Source of the DNA: Hyphomicrobium_A sp963817485
GTDB taxonomy: Bacteria; Pseudomonadota; Alphaproteobacteria; Rhizobiales; Hyphomicrobiaceae
Length of the DNA stretch: 64,000 nt
Assembly (NCBI GenBank): GCA_963817485.1
Contig: CAWFOR010000005.1
Location: forward strand, 372,001 to 436,000
Direction: 5' to 3'
Positions 19,710-27,931 of the stretch are shown here, piece by piece. Below the pieces are notes generated by a model. It saw only the letters and a program-made list of their open reading frames with translations. It was not told the origin of the DNA and did not search any database. Both the position numbers and the translations under genes were made by a program. Each line of letters starts with the position of its first letter. The first letter of the stretch is position 1.

Positions 19710-20279
19710 ATGCAGTTTCGACTGATCATTGAAGTCCCGATCCCGCCTCGAAACAGAGCCACGCTGGAGACGGTCCATTCGATCAGACGCCACCTGCACC
19801 CCCAGCTCAAACGACTTTGGGAGCACGAGCCTTTGGCCAGTCGTAAACGTTGGCTGCGGCTCAAGCCGGAGAGCGGAAACGAGGTCGCGGTGCTCGAAGA
19901 AAGAGACGGCCGCAGGTACGCTCCGCTCGTCAGTCAGAAAAACGCCATGCACTGCTCACTGCATGTACTTTTTCTGAGAACTGAAGCACCGGGCGGTTTG
20001 ATCGAGCAACGGGGCGACATCGACAACCGGCTGAAGACTTTGTTTGACGCACTCACCATCCCATCGGCGGCTCATCTGCGGAAGATCGCTGCTAAGATCG
20101 GCCCCGATGACGACCCAACGTATTGCCTTCTTCAGAACGATGCGCTGATAACCGAGCTAAAGGTCGAGTCTGACAGGCTCCTGACGACTGACAAGCCGAA
20201 CGAAATGCGCGTGATCGTCACCGTTAAACTGCTCGCATCAACCGTGACGATGGCGAACCTCCCGCTTCTAGCTCTATAA
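19710..20279 (+). CDS. RusA-like Holliday-junction resolvase fold protein
   Basis: 189 residues. The segment GDIDNRLKTLFDALTIP followed about 40 residues later by QNDALITELKVESDRLL matches the RusA core pattern (D-x-D-N-x-x-K...D-A-L, then D-x-x-V/I...K), and the C-terminal MRVIVTVKL beta-strand also fits. RusA proteins are phage-type endonucleases that resolve Holliday junctions. Length exceeds E. coli RusA (120 aa) because of an N-terminal extension and an insert. Convergent with the next gene (6-bp overlap). Confidence 0.6.
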   Translation: MQFRLIIEVPIPPRNRATLETVHSIRRHLHPQLKRLWEHEPLASRKRWLRLKPESGNEVAVLEERDGRRYAPLVSQKNAMHCSLHVLFLRTEAPGGLIEQRGDIDNRLKTLFDALTIPSAAHLRKIAAKIGPDDDPTYCLLQNDALITELKVESDRLLTTDKPNEMRVIVTVKLLASTVTMANLPLLAL

Positions 20280-20603
20280 ACGAAGCTGCAGCGCTATCGC
20301 CATAAGCACCAAAACCAGCAGCGCCATCACGATCCACTGCCGGCGCTTGATCCGACGCAAGTCGTCCATGATCGTGTCGGTGTTGACGAGTGCGTGCGCG
20401 GCGTCTTGGCGTGCGTGGGCCGCTAGTCGGCAGATGAGATTGGGGTCGCCGCCATAATCAGTTGGCTTCTCGGTGTAGTAGCCCAAGTCCTCATGCAAGA
20501 CGTTCCGGGCAACAACAGCGTTCTCGTGAAACTGACCAGGGAGGCCAAAGTCCTTGTGCGCTTTCAACGCCAACTTCAATCCTTCCTCCGCGCTTTGCTC
20601 CAT
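20274..20603 (-). CDS. Small tail-anchored membrane protein
   Basis: 109 residues; a soluble helical N-part (EEGLKLALKAHKDFG, LAAHARQDAAHALVNTDTI) and one C-terminal transmembrane helix (WIVMALLVLVLMAIALQLRL). The ribosome site GGAGGGAAC overlaps the stop region of a short upstream membrane frame (20613-20760), suggesting translational coupling. Unknown function. Confidence 0.55.
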   Translation of the reverse strand: MEQSAEEGLKLALKAHKDFGLPGQFHENAVVARNVLHEDLGYYTEKPTDYGGDPNLICRLAAHARQDAAHALVNTDTIMDDLRRIKRRQWIVMALLVLVLMAIALQLRL

Positions 20604-20612
20604 TGTTCCCTC

Positions 20613-20760
20613 CTACTTCACGCTCCACATCATCACGATGAAGGTCACCAAGGCGCCCACGATGCTCAGGATCACCGCGAGCGCGAACGCTCCGCCGAAA
20701 TCCCACTTCCAATTCGGTGCTATCGAGCGCCGAACCTCGCTCCCTGCCGAGCTTGCGCGC
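20613..20760 (-). CDS. Possible very small membrane protein (start unclear)
   Basis: Minus frame ending at 20613 reads WKWDFGGAFALAVILSIVG then ALVTFIVMMWSVK, a convincing single transmembrane segment directly upstream of the 109-aa membrane protein. There is no ATG/GTG/TTG before the in-frame stop near 20763, so either an unusual start or an indel is involved. Confidence 0.3.
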
Positions 20761-20899
20761 GTTGACTAGACTTCCCGACGATGCCGCCTCGCTGCCGCAT
20801 TCAACTGCCAGCGTTCGCGCGGGCTTCCCGTTTTGTCAGCCAAGGACGGATGTAGCGGGCGGCGCTTGTTTCTCCCCTAGCCGTCGTCTGGGCACTGCT

Positions 20900-20935
20900 A
20901 AAAAGAAAGCGCCGACCTGTCTGGGAGGTCGGCGC
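20900..20935 (-). terminator. Rho-independent terminator, minus strand
   Basis: Perfect 10-bp stem (GCGCCGACCT at 20909-20918, complement 20926-20935) with a 7-nt loop, followed on the minus strand by TTTCTTTTT. It would end transcripts coming from the polymerase gene or from an unrecognised small gene upstream. Confidence 0.75.
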
Positions 20936-21280
20936 GATAGTGCCCTTCAATCCCATCTCCCGAGGGACAGGAGAATGCGCGAGGGGGCTCGCTTCTTGAA
21001 GGTTGTCTCTACTCCTCCAAATCGCGATTTGGCTGTCCAGGACGAATTGCTCCGCTGCGACCCTGGCCCTAGCCGACGATCCTGCACCCGATACTTCTTC
21101 GACGACATCGACCGACACATCCTCAACGTCGACGCCGGCACCGGACCCCAGCGACTCAGGGAACGGCACTGGCGGCGGCCCGGGTCAGAACAGCGGCGAC
21201 AGCACTCAGAAGTAACACCGCCGCTCAAAACACACGGCCCTCGCGAGCCGCTCGGAGCTGAGTGTCCCAACGCTAGGACA

Positions 21281-21385
21281 CTAGGCGTAGACGAGCATTG
21301 CCCGCTTCGCGCACTGAACCGTGCTCTTGCTCGAACCAAGATCGCGGGCAAGCTGCCTCACGGCGTCATTCGGCCAGCATCCCAT
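21281..21385 (-). CDS. Possible short helix-turn-helix peptide or gene remnant
   Basis: 34 codons, starting at ATG 21385 and reading NDAVRQLARDLGSSKSTVQC followed by AKRAMLVYA. This resembles the C-terminal half of a resolvase-type or replication helix-turn-helix. It may be the end of a decayed gene rather than a peptide. Confidence 0.25.
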   Translation of the reverse strand: MGCWPNDAVRQLARDLGSSKSTVQCAKRAMLVYA

Positions 21386-21550
21386 ACAGGTGAGCGCACT
21401 CTTGACCGTCGATGAGCAGTTGTGGCGCGGAGCGCGTGACTAGGCGGTCTGTCGAAACAAGGCCGAGGGGCGCACCTGGCCGCTGGGTCCCCTAGGGTGG
21501 GGTGCCTACATCCCTTCACGTCGCAACCCTTCGAAGCGAGTATCACGAAG

Positions 21551-22750
21551 CTAAAATTCCTTCACCTTCGGCACCCTTTGGAAGGCGATCTTGCTGCTCT
21601 GATCGTCAGCGGCAGCACCATAAGAGATCGCACCTTTGCCGAACCTTGCGTTCACTTCGTCAATTGCCGTCACGAGCCTTGCGTCTCTCGGCTTATCGAA
21701 TAGGTCAGGCTGATGAGCTGCCTTGAGAGCCAGGTTCGAAAGGGCAACGCCGATGCGTAGGGGCTTCAGGTCGGGCACTTCGGTCCATATTTCCTGCAAG
21801 ACACGCAGCAGTACGGCGGTATCCTGTGTTTCGGGGAAACTGCGCGTCGCAGACCAAGTGTCTCCATCGCGGCGCAGCCACTTCACTTCCACCGCCAAGC
21901 GACGGCAGAAGAAGCCGTCGTCCCTCAGGCGCTGAGCGGCCCGAACCAGTAGCTGTCTTACGACGGCAGCCGATTTTTGTTTGGTTCGGTCGGTAGGTGC
22001 CAGAACGTGCTGGTGACTGATGCTTGATCGCGCGTGCTTTGGGCTAACGATGTCTTCGCCATGTATAAGGGCGTGCATCTTGTCGCCTGCCACGCCACCC
22101 CAAATTAGCCGGAGGCGAGAGGCGTCGGTTTTCCAAAGGGTGGCGATGTCGGTTATGCCAGCCTTTTGCAGGCGTTCGTCCATGTTGGGGCCGATGCCGG
22201 GGATATCTCGCAGCTTCAGGTGAAGTATCGCGTGGGGAAGCTCGTCAATGGGTAGGATCACCAGCCCATCGGGCTTCTGCATGTTGGAAGCGAGCTTTGC
22301 CAAGAGTTTATTAGCTGAAATGCCGATGGAGCTACTCAAGCACGAACCGACTTGGGTCTGTATTTCGCGCTTGATTTCCTGTGCGAGCTTTCGGGCAACC
22401 GACGGCTGTTGCTGCACAATGTCGAGACGGCAGGCAACCTCATCAATCGACATGACATCCTCTACTGGAATATGCTTGTCGATGGCCTTCAAAATGCGGT
22501 GGTGATATTCGACGTAAAGTTTGTGGTTGGCTTGCACCAACTTCAAATCTGGACAAAGTCGCCGCGCTTCATGCACAAGCGTGCCAGTTTTTATACCCAA
22601 TGCCTTCGCGGGGTAGCTGGCAGCGATTGCGCATGTGGTTTCCGCCATCGTCTGTACGACGATCAGCGGCCGGTCCCTCAATTCGGGAGCTTCTTGCTGC
22701 TCGCACGAAGCGAAGAAGCTGTTTAGGTCAAGTACGAGCCAGCGCAGCAA
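21551..22750 (-). CDS. Y-family (DinB/UmuC-like) DNA polymerase
   Basis: About 399 residues from the TTG at 22750, chosen because GGGAGA precedes it and the protein then opens directly with LRWLVLDLNSFFASCEQQ, the family start containing the first catalytic Asp and the FF steric-gate region. VMSIDEVACRLDIV holds the second catalytic Asp-Glu pair, so it should be active, unlike ImuB. The palm/fingers (GISANKLLAKLASNMQKPDG, LRDIPGIGPNMDERL) and little-finger domain follow, ending with the IAFQRVP tail. Translesion synthesis; no UmuD or ImuA partner is nearby. Confidence 0.85.
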   Translation of the reverse strand: MLRWLVLDLNSFFASCEQQEAPELRDRPLIVVQTMAETTCAIAASYPAKALGIKTGTLVHEARRLCPDLKLVQANHKLYVEYHHRILKAIDKHIPVEDVMSIDEVACRLDIVQQQPSVARKLAQEIKREIQTQVGSCLSSSIGISANKLLAKLASNMQKPDGLVILPIDELPHAILHLKLRDIPGIGPNMDERLQKAGITDIATLWKTDASRLRLIWGGVAGDKMHALIHGEDIVSPKHARSSISHQHVLAPTDRTKQKSAAVVRQLLVRAAQRLRDDGFFCRRLAVEVKWLRRDGDTWSATRSFPETQDTAVLLRVLQEIWTEVPDLKPLRIGVALSNLALKAAHQPDLFDKPRDARLVTAIDEVNARFGKGAISYGAAADDQSSKIAFQRVPKVKEF

Positions 22751-23015
22751 AGCAAGTCTCCCGGCGCGACAAGCATTGAGGATTAGCGAGAATCGGGGGT
22801 AGGGTACTAGAAGTGACAAGTGGGCGGTACTACCTGACGCTCGGATGAGGCCCTCCCGACGCTCGCTTTTAGGCTTCTTTGACCGATGATGCGGCATTCT
22901 CAGCCCGTCTCCTGGCCCTACAGAATCCATAACCAACAACATCCGTCACATTGCAACCAGTCGCTCTCGCGGGAGTTCGAGTTGCACGAGGTAGAAGAAG
23001 GAGACAAATTCTTCG

Positions 23016-23261
23016 ATGAATGAGGTTCGTAATTCCAAACCACGACGGCATTGGTCACAGCCATCGCCGCCGAATAGAAATGTTCCTAGACCGCCTGCGA
23101 GCCGTCGCAACGACCATGCTTCCGCCAACGCCCTGAAAAGCCATCAAAGCTACTTGGCGCTTGCCCGTGAAGCTGCTTCCAGGGGCGACATCATTGCGGC
23201 GGAGAACTTCTATCAACATGCGGAGCACTTCCTGCGGATGTTGAAGGAGCCTACCTCGTAG
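23016..23261 (+). CDS. DUF4167-like short protein
   Basis: 81 residues: a basic, disordered first half (KPRRHWSQPSPPNRNVPRPP) and a helical second half SYLALAREAASRGDIIAAEN + FYQHAEHFLRML. The latter closely resembles the DUF4167 signature (Y..LAR.A...GD...AENY.QHAEHY.R) of Rhizobiales proteins, which are normally much longer and chromosomal. This is a short island version. ATG 23016 after GGAGAC. Confidence 0.6.
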   Translation: MNEVRNSKPRRHWSQPSPPNRNVPRPPASRRNDHASANALKSHQSYLALAREAASRGDIIAAENFYQHAEHFLRMLKEPTS

Positions 23262-23404
23262 ACTGCCCACCTTCGGCACGCAGCTTCTGAGAGTGACATG
23301 ACTGACGGTCATAGCCGTGGAACTTGCCACGAGCGAGACGGCTCGAATATCGAGATATCGAATCAGCTACGATGCGCTGATCTACAGCAAATCGGAGCCG
23401 ACCC

Positions 23405-23710
23405 ATGTCTTCTCTCAAAGCCGCTCTCGCTATGCCTGAGCAGTGGAAGTCAGCGGTAAGACGACGCGATTTCAAAATTCTGCCGCTCGCTTCACGAATT
23501 CTCGATGTTCTTCTCCCCATTGCCCTAACCGCTGGCGTGGCGCTAATCATGATTGTCGGCGCGAGCTTCCTCTTGGCCAAAGGGAATGCGTGGCAGGGTT
23601 ATGAGGCGTGGCTCGGCTTTATCAAGAGATTGGATACGCTGGCCACGATCACGCTCACCGCCTTGGTCACCGTCACCTACGTGTTGTGGCGACAAAAATC
23701 GCGGACGTAG
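23405..23710 (+). CDS. Two-helix membrane protein of unknown function
   Basis: 101 residues with two predicted membrane helices (ILDVLLPIALTAGVALIMIV and LATITLTALVTVTYVLW) around a short loop. Starts at ATG 23405 after GGAGCCGACCC. No family recognised. Stand-alone between the DUF4167-like gene and the serine recombinase. Confidence 0.5.
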   Translation: MSSLKAALAMPEQWKSAVRRRDFKILPLASRILDVLLPIALTAGVALIMIVGASFLLAKGNAWQGYEAWLGFIKRLDTLATITLTALVTVTYVLWRQKSRT

Positions 23711-23969
23711 GGGCCGCGAGCACGCGGTTGCCTGCTCAGCCTGTCCCTTTCCAAACCTAACGATGTGCTCACTGGCGGCCAACAGCCCCGCCGAGTTTCG
23801 CCCGTTTGCAGTTAGCGAGCGGCGATTCTGCTGCGTGCCGACGTGGCAGCCCGTTTTGACGCCGGGGACCACCGGGCGCGGTTCAGGTTCCATAGACGGG
23901 GGGGGCCTGCCCGACCTGGGCCACGCGCTAGGTTTGGCTCCTTAGAACTTGCTCGGTAACGGCATAGGA

Positions 23970-24632
23970 TTATCTCAGCGCTTCAAGGACAGAGCGCACC
24001 TGCGAAGCGGCCCAACGGCCGCCCCGAGGCGCTCGGATGCCACGCTGGTTCAGTCCATTTGCCAACTCGCGCAACGTCCTGCCGCCCGCAGTGCGCAGTT
24101 CATCGAGCACGGGCTCGATCTGCATTGCCCTTGTCTTGGCCTTGGCGACACGTGCCGCCGTACCTAACGCACGCTCACTCGCGGTCAGATTACGTCCTCG
24201 CCATCCGCCTAGCTTCTGGCCACGAGCCTTGGCAGCGGCGAGTGCTGCCTTCGTCCGCTCGGAGATTGCCAGTGCCTCGTGCTCTGCGACCGCCGCGAGA
24301 ATGTGGAGCGTGAAGCGCGTCGCATTTGGATTGTCGGCCGCAACGAAAGGAACGTCGCCGTCCATCAGCGCGCTCAGGAACGACACCTTGCGGCTCAGGC
24401 GGTCGAGCTTGGCGATCAGCAGCGTCGCGCCCGTAAGGCGGCATCGCCCGATGGCAGCCTTTAGCTGCGGCCGCTCCGCGTTTCTGCCCAATTCAATCTC
24501 GACGTATTCCTCGCTAATAGAATCAGAGATTGCAACGAACCGGCATACAGCTTCTCGTTGCGCGTCTAATCCCAAACCCGATTTTACCTGCTTCTGCGTG
24601 GAAACTCTGTAGTAGGAAATATATTCCGTCAT
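23970..24632 (-). CDS. Serine recombinase (resolvase/invertase family)
   Basis: 220 residues. Catalytic N-terminal domain: YISYYRVSTQKQVKSGLGLD with the Arg-x-Ser nucleophile (Ser11), then LLIAKLDRLSRKVSFLSALM and AAVAEHEALAISERTKAAL, the expected active-site helix. C-terminal part (RTLRELANGLNQRGIRAPRG, WAASQVRSVLEAL) is a Recombinase-type helix-turn-helix. It is small-serine-recombinase sized and could resolve or invert DNA; no inverted target repeats were found nearby. Confidence 0.85.
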   Translation of the reverse strand: MTEYISYYRVSTQKQVKSGLGLDAQREAVCRFVAISDSISEEYVEIELGRNAERPQLKAAIGRCRLTGATLLIAKLDRLSRKVSFLSALMDGDVPFVAADNPNATRFTLHILAAVAEHEALAISERTKAALAAAKARGQKLGGWRGRNLTASERALGTAARVAKAKTRAMQIEPVLDELRTAGGRTLRELANGLNQRGIRAPRGGRWAASQVRSVLEALR

Positions 24633-24801
24633 CTGGCACCCGGTACAGGTTCAAGCAACGCTCGATGAGTGAAACTGTACATGATCTCGACTCAAAAATC
24701 ATTAGTAACTTCAGTATCTTATGTTTTAACCTTAGCTCTTGACAAATGTCTGCGGATTCCCATCTAAACATGAGTCAATTAGAGTGGGGGACATAACAAA
24801 A

Positions 24802-25191
24802 ATGAACGATCTGCCGCTATTGAAGCAACTCGCACACGCCAAGCTTAAAAACGCTTTCGGCGCGTGGTTGCGACGAAATGGCTTTGCGGACTCCGCCGCA
24901 GAGGATTTGGCCACGCGGGCCTTGAATTCGAAAAACTTCTCGATTTCGGATGACGGCGTGCTCAGCGGTGACAATCCAGACATTTGGTTGGAGGAACTGA
25001 ACAGACGGGCAACCGACGCTCATCTTTTCCAGCCATCTGAACCACACCGCATCGAGAGGGAGAAGCTGGAGTTCTTCGGGTACTCGCGTGCGGAGTTCGA
25101 GGCTCTTACGCCAGAAAAACGTCTGGCTCTGATCAATCAGAAACTCGCCAAAGAGCAAAGGGCGAGAGAGGAAGCGCGCAGGAGGGAATAA
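24802..25191 (+). CDS. Island protein of unknown function, first gene of overlapping operon
   Basis: 129 residues from ATG 24802, with GTGGGGGAC upstream. Helical N-part (LLKQLAHAKLKNAFGAWLRR) and a highly charged C-terminal helix (EKRLALINQKLAKEQRARE). Stop TAA shares its last A with the ATG of the next gene. No recognised domain. Confidence 0.55.
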   Translation: MNDLPLLKQLAHAKLKNAFGAWLRRNGFADSAAEDLATRALNSKNFSISDDGVLSGDNPDIWLEELNRRATDAHLFQPSEPHRIEREKLEFFGYSRAEFEALTPEKRLALINQKLAKEQRAREEARRRE

Positions 25192-25508
25192 TGCTGAGCA
25201 ATGACCATGTTGTCCCGCCCACCCCACTGTGGTTTCAGCTTTACAACGCGAAGGAGTTCCACAGCTTTACCTACCGCGAGTTGGCGAAGCACACAGGAGT
25301 GCCATACAGCCGCGTGCACAACGTCGTTCTGCCGCGTGGGCGCTTAATCGATTTCCTGAAGGTAGTTCATGCCTTCGACATGCGGATTTGCATCACGACG
25401 TGGGAGGGGAAACTTCTAGTGCCCCTGGAGGACAGTACGGACTTTGACAAGCTTTGCCGAGCGCTCACGAAGTACAAGGACTATTGCTTCGGGGGGGGAT
25501 GCATATGA
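25191..25508 (+). CDS. Probable helix-turn-helix protein, second gene of overlapping operon
   Basis: 105 residues, translationally coupled (TAATG). FTYRELAKHTGVPYSRVHNV reads as a Cro/CI-like helix-turn-helix, followed by LIDFLKVVHAFDMRICITTW. Likely an island regulator. Its end overlaps the third gene. Confidence 0.55.
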   Translation: MLSNDHVVPPTPLWFQLYNAKEFHSFTYRELAKHTGVPYSRVHNVVLPRGRLIDFLKVVHAFDMRICITTWEGKLLVPLEDSTDFDKLCRALTKYKDYCFGGGCI

Positions 25509-25666
25509 GGCTGTGGCCGTCGAAGCGGCACCTGTATTCTGTGGAGTGCGCGTTCGACGACGCAACACTTGGAGCACTAGATCGCTATCTGGAACACATT
25601 CACGCTCACGCGGTCCTTGTTCCAGCACCAGGGGATGAGGATGTCTGCAGACGAGCAGCAGCCTGA
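25499..25666 (+). CDS. Small protein, third gene of overlapping operon
   Basis: 55 residues from ATG 25499 (or ATG 25505), overlapping the previous stop, with a GGGGGGGG purine run just upstream. Reads LWPSKRHLYSVECAFDDATL and YLEHIHAHAVLVPAPG. No family recognised; existence supported mainly by operon-like coupling on both sides. Confidence 0.4.
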   Translation: MHMRLWPSKRHLYSVECAFDDATLGALDRYLEHIHAHAVLVPAPGDEDVCRRAAA

Positions 25667-26183
25667 AGGTCTAAAGCAAGCTGCCGAGGCGCTCGGACTC
25701 GACCCAGCAATTCTGCTGGCTGCTTTGAATGCTCCCAAAGAGTCGGAACCTGAACCCGAGCCTCTGCCCGAGTTGACCCTTGAGCCGCTCTCGGACTCTG
25801 AATGGTCCGTCCTGAACAATCCATTGTTAAGTCACAGGCGCTATCTCTCGAAAATTCCGCCACGAGACTTCATCAACGCTGCGCTCTGGCTCGCGGCTTA
25901 CAAGTTCGAGTTCACGCTTCTTCCCCTGACTGGCGGTTGGAGCGCCGCAGCGATCAGAGACAAGCTCGCTCGCGATTTAAGGGCTCGCCTTTGGTCGGTG
26001 CTTTTAGGCGTAGCTGAGAAGTCAGCAGTCTTCGGCGAACAGCGACTGAGGCTATTTGAACGGCTCGTCTCTTACGAGCGGGCAGCGCTCGCGCGATCTG
26101 AGCGGCTTAGAATAGTGCGTCTCAAGAAACTAGCGAATGATAAGCCGCAGCGCGCCAGACGCCCTTTTAGGGCTGCTGGCTGA
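25635..26183 (+). CDS. Protein with an IS5-type transposase N-terminal (DUF4096-like) domain
   Basis: About 182 residues from ATG 25635 (ATG 25641 also possible). After an acidic linker (ESEPEPEPLPELTLEPLSD) the segment EWSVLNNPLLSHRRY, PRDFINAALWLAAYKFEFTL, GGWSAAAIRDKLARDLRARL and WSVLLGVAEK follows the N-terminal HTH domain of IS5/IS1182-like transposases (W..L..LLP...R....NA.L......W..LP....W......R....G.W). No DDE catalytic domain follows; the C-terminus is basic. It is inferred to be a domesticated DNA-binding domain, last in the operon. Confidence 0.55.
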   Translation: MRMSADEQQPEGLKQAAEALGLDPAILLAALNAPKESEPEPEPLPELTLEPLSDSEWSVLNNPLLSHRRYLSKIPPRDFINAALWLAAYKFEFTLLPLTGGWSAAAIRDKLARDLRARLWSVLLGVAEKSAVFGEQRLRLFERLVSYERAALARSERLRIVRLKKLANDKPQRARRPFRAAG

Positions 26184-26248
26184 CAAGCAGCAGCAGAGCC
26201 GTCGGCTGCGCGACCGCTTGATCGCTTTCGACGCGATGCAGCCTCGGA

Positions 26249-26488
26249 CTACACTGGCGCAATAACCGCGCGCTCATCCCAATATCGTTCTTCGTCGTAT
26301 TCCTCGACCAGCGGAACGACCTTTGTATTGAATAGGTACTGCTGCTTCAGCGATAGGCTGCCGTAACCGCGAAGGGCAACCTGAAGCGCAATACCGTGCT
26401 CATTGCTGCCCTGTTCGAGTTCGCCGTCATCGATCAAGTCCTCAAGCGCCGACAGCAGATCGCAGTCCAAATTATCGAGTACGCTCAT
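26249..26488 (-). CDS. Small acidic island protein
   Basis: 79 residues from ATG 26488 (GAGG seven bases upstream; an ATG at 26518 is an alternative). SVLDNLDCDLLSALEDLIDD, then LQVALRGYGSLSLKQQYLFN. The sequence resembles small phage/plasmid regulators or antitoxin-sized proteins, but no family is recognised. Convergent with the four-gene operon. Confidence 0.5.
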   Translation of the reverse strand: MSVLDNLDCDLLSALEDLIDDGELEQGSNEHGIALQVALRGYGSLSLKQQYLFNTKVVPLVEEYDEERYWDERAVIAPV

Positions 26489-26518
26489 CACAAACCTCAC
26501 ATTGGATTTGCACTCCAT

Positions 26519-27121
26519 TAATCAGAGTTTACTAGGGTTAAGACGGCGTTAACGCGGCGTGACGGTGCTCTTTTCTCAGCCAAATTTTGTCCCGAATCAC
26601 GCGGCGAGGGCACATGCCAGTTTGAGTCAGCAAGAGTGAGGACTTGGGGAATGCGTCTCGCGAATAAACTTGACCTATCTCAGCAGGATCGCTGCGTCGC
26701 GCCAGCCGTTGGCTTGGTCGGGATAACGCGCCGGTGTAACGCCGGGTCATCCGCGATGGTCCCTTCGGCTAGCGCCAAGTCCCCACGGCCGCCAAAAATA
26801 AGGAGATTGCTGGCCTCGTGGTCCCCACGGTCCGCGCCAACAGTTCCATCACAGGGCGGGTCTTGTTCGTCTCGCAGGTTGTCGCTTGATGATCAATTGG
26901 ACGCGCGCGAAAATCCGCTCGGGCGACTTAACATCGGCGACGAATTTGAGATCGTCTAACTTTATTCCAGACAGCAAGTCGTAGCCTTCGCTCGTCTTGC
27001 CCGCCCATCATTGCCGATACCTACGGTCGGTCCTGAGATCGATCCAAAAATTATTAGCCTGTAGCGCAATCCTAGAAGGACACGCTAGGAAGAACATCCC
27101 GTCGCAGGTCTGCTCGGCAGA
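26519..27121. other. Island stretch without a supported gene, about 600 bp
   Basis: Frames up to about 107 codons are open (for example plus 26636-26959) but show no family signature or good ribosome site. I see no repeats or RNA structure. Confidence 0.4.
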
Positions 27122-27571
27122 TCAGTTTAGATAGGTGCGTCTGGAATGTTCGATCCCAAGGAACGGCGGCCTCAATAGCGGAACAGTCCCGCGATGAGCC
27201 GTGTGATCCACGGCTACGTCGGCAGGGGCCACGACGACCTGGCTAACACCCAAGTCCCTCAGATGCTCGCAAAGCTGGACCGTGTCAGCGTCTAAGCTAA
27301 AGCCCACGAATGCGGCATCGATGCGCTTTTGACGAGCAAGCACAATTGAGGCCGCCGCGCTCACAACGTGGACCGTTGCGCCAGAACGGATGAGTCTTGC
27401 GCGAAGGTCGCAAGCTCCGGGGTAGTCAACAATAAGAATATTGAAGCTGGAAAGCTGAGTTATAGTGGGTACCTGCCTGGCGCGATGCGGTCGCGCTTCC
27501 GGTAGGAGCGGGTCGGGCGACCCGCAGTCCCAATCGACAGCCACCACGAATGCAGCAAGGGTGACTGACAA
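27122..27571 (-). CDS. Receiver-like (REC) domain protein lacking the phospho-acceptor Asp
   Basis: 149 residues. SSFNILIVDYPGACDLRARL matches the start of a response-regulator receiver domain, and RKRIDAAFVGFSLDAD-type text occupies the strand where the phosphorylated Asp should be, but Asp is replaced (AFVGFSLD). HLRDLGVSQVVVAPADVAVD completes the fold. An atypical, probably non-phosphorylated receiver; similar stand-alone domains are frequent in Rhizobiales. Ends near 27122 with a basic tail. Confidence 0.5.
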   Translation of the reverse strand: MSVTLAAFVVAVDWDCGSPDPLLPEARPHRARQVPTITQLSSFNILIVDYPGACDLRARLIRSGATVHVVSAAASIVLARQKRIDAAFVGFSLDADTVQLCEHLRDLGVSQVVVAPADVAVDHTAHRGTVPLLRPPFLGIEHSRRTYLN

Positions 27572-27673
27572 ACGCTGCTGCGAAAGAACCTTAGCCGATC
27601 AGTCCACATGTTGCGGTGCGAAATTTTGGTCCGGCCCAGCTCGCCTGGCCCGTGCACGGGCCAAGGTACGCGG

Positions 27674-27733
27674 CTACGCCTTGCTTTTGAGCAAATCGCG
27701 AATTTCCGTCAGGAGCTTTACCTCTGCACGATC
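27674..27733 (-). pseudogene. Possible 3' remnant of a small channel gene (MscL-like tail)
   Basis: Minus frame between an in-frame stop at 27734-27736 and the stop at 27674 reads EVKLLTEIRDLLKSKA. This is the typical C-terminal helix of MscL channels (EE.LLTEIRDLLK). Nothing upstream matches the rest of the protein, so it would be a decayed fragment. The motif is short and could occur in other small membrane proteins. Confidence 0.25.
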
Positions 27734-27931
27734 TCAACTCCGGCATCTCCAGGCTCATATTATAGCTCAGCCGACATAACGTGACGAGGCCGCGCTAGGC
27801 AGGTACGCTGCAATGACAGGATCGTAGCCTCGAAAAGAAGCCCGCCAGTAACTGCACTGAGCCCCACTTGATAACCAGGGTAGGGAACTCAGACTTGCTC
27901 GTTACGTTGGACGGGCCTCAACCCAGCGGAC

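Larger units (their letters stand above)
20764..21550. other. Poorly coding island stretch, about 790 bp
   Basis: Several frames are open on both strands but none shows a recognisable family. It holds a strong minus-strand terminator (20900-20935) and a 34-codon helix-turn-helix-like frame (21281-21385), with a low-complexity Thr/Ser/Asp/Pro-rich plus-strand frame at 21003-21215. It looks like gene remnants. Confidence 0.4.

Noticed and set aside
21003..21215. Thr/Ser/Asp-rich 70-codon frame as a secreted protein
   Set aside because: TTG start with poor ribosome site and low-complexity text opposite another frame; insufficient evidence for a gene.
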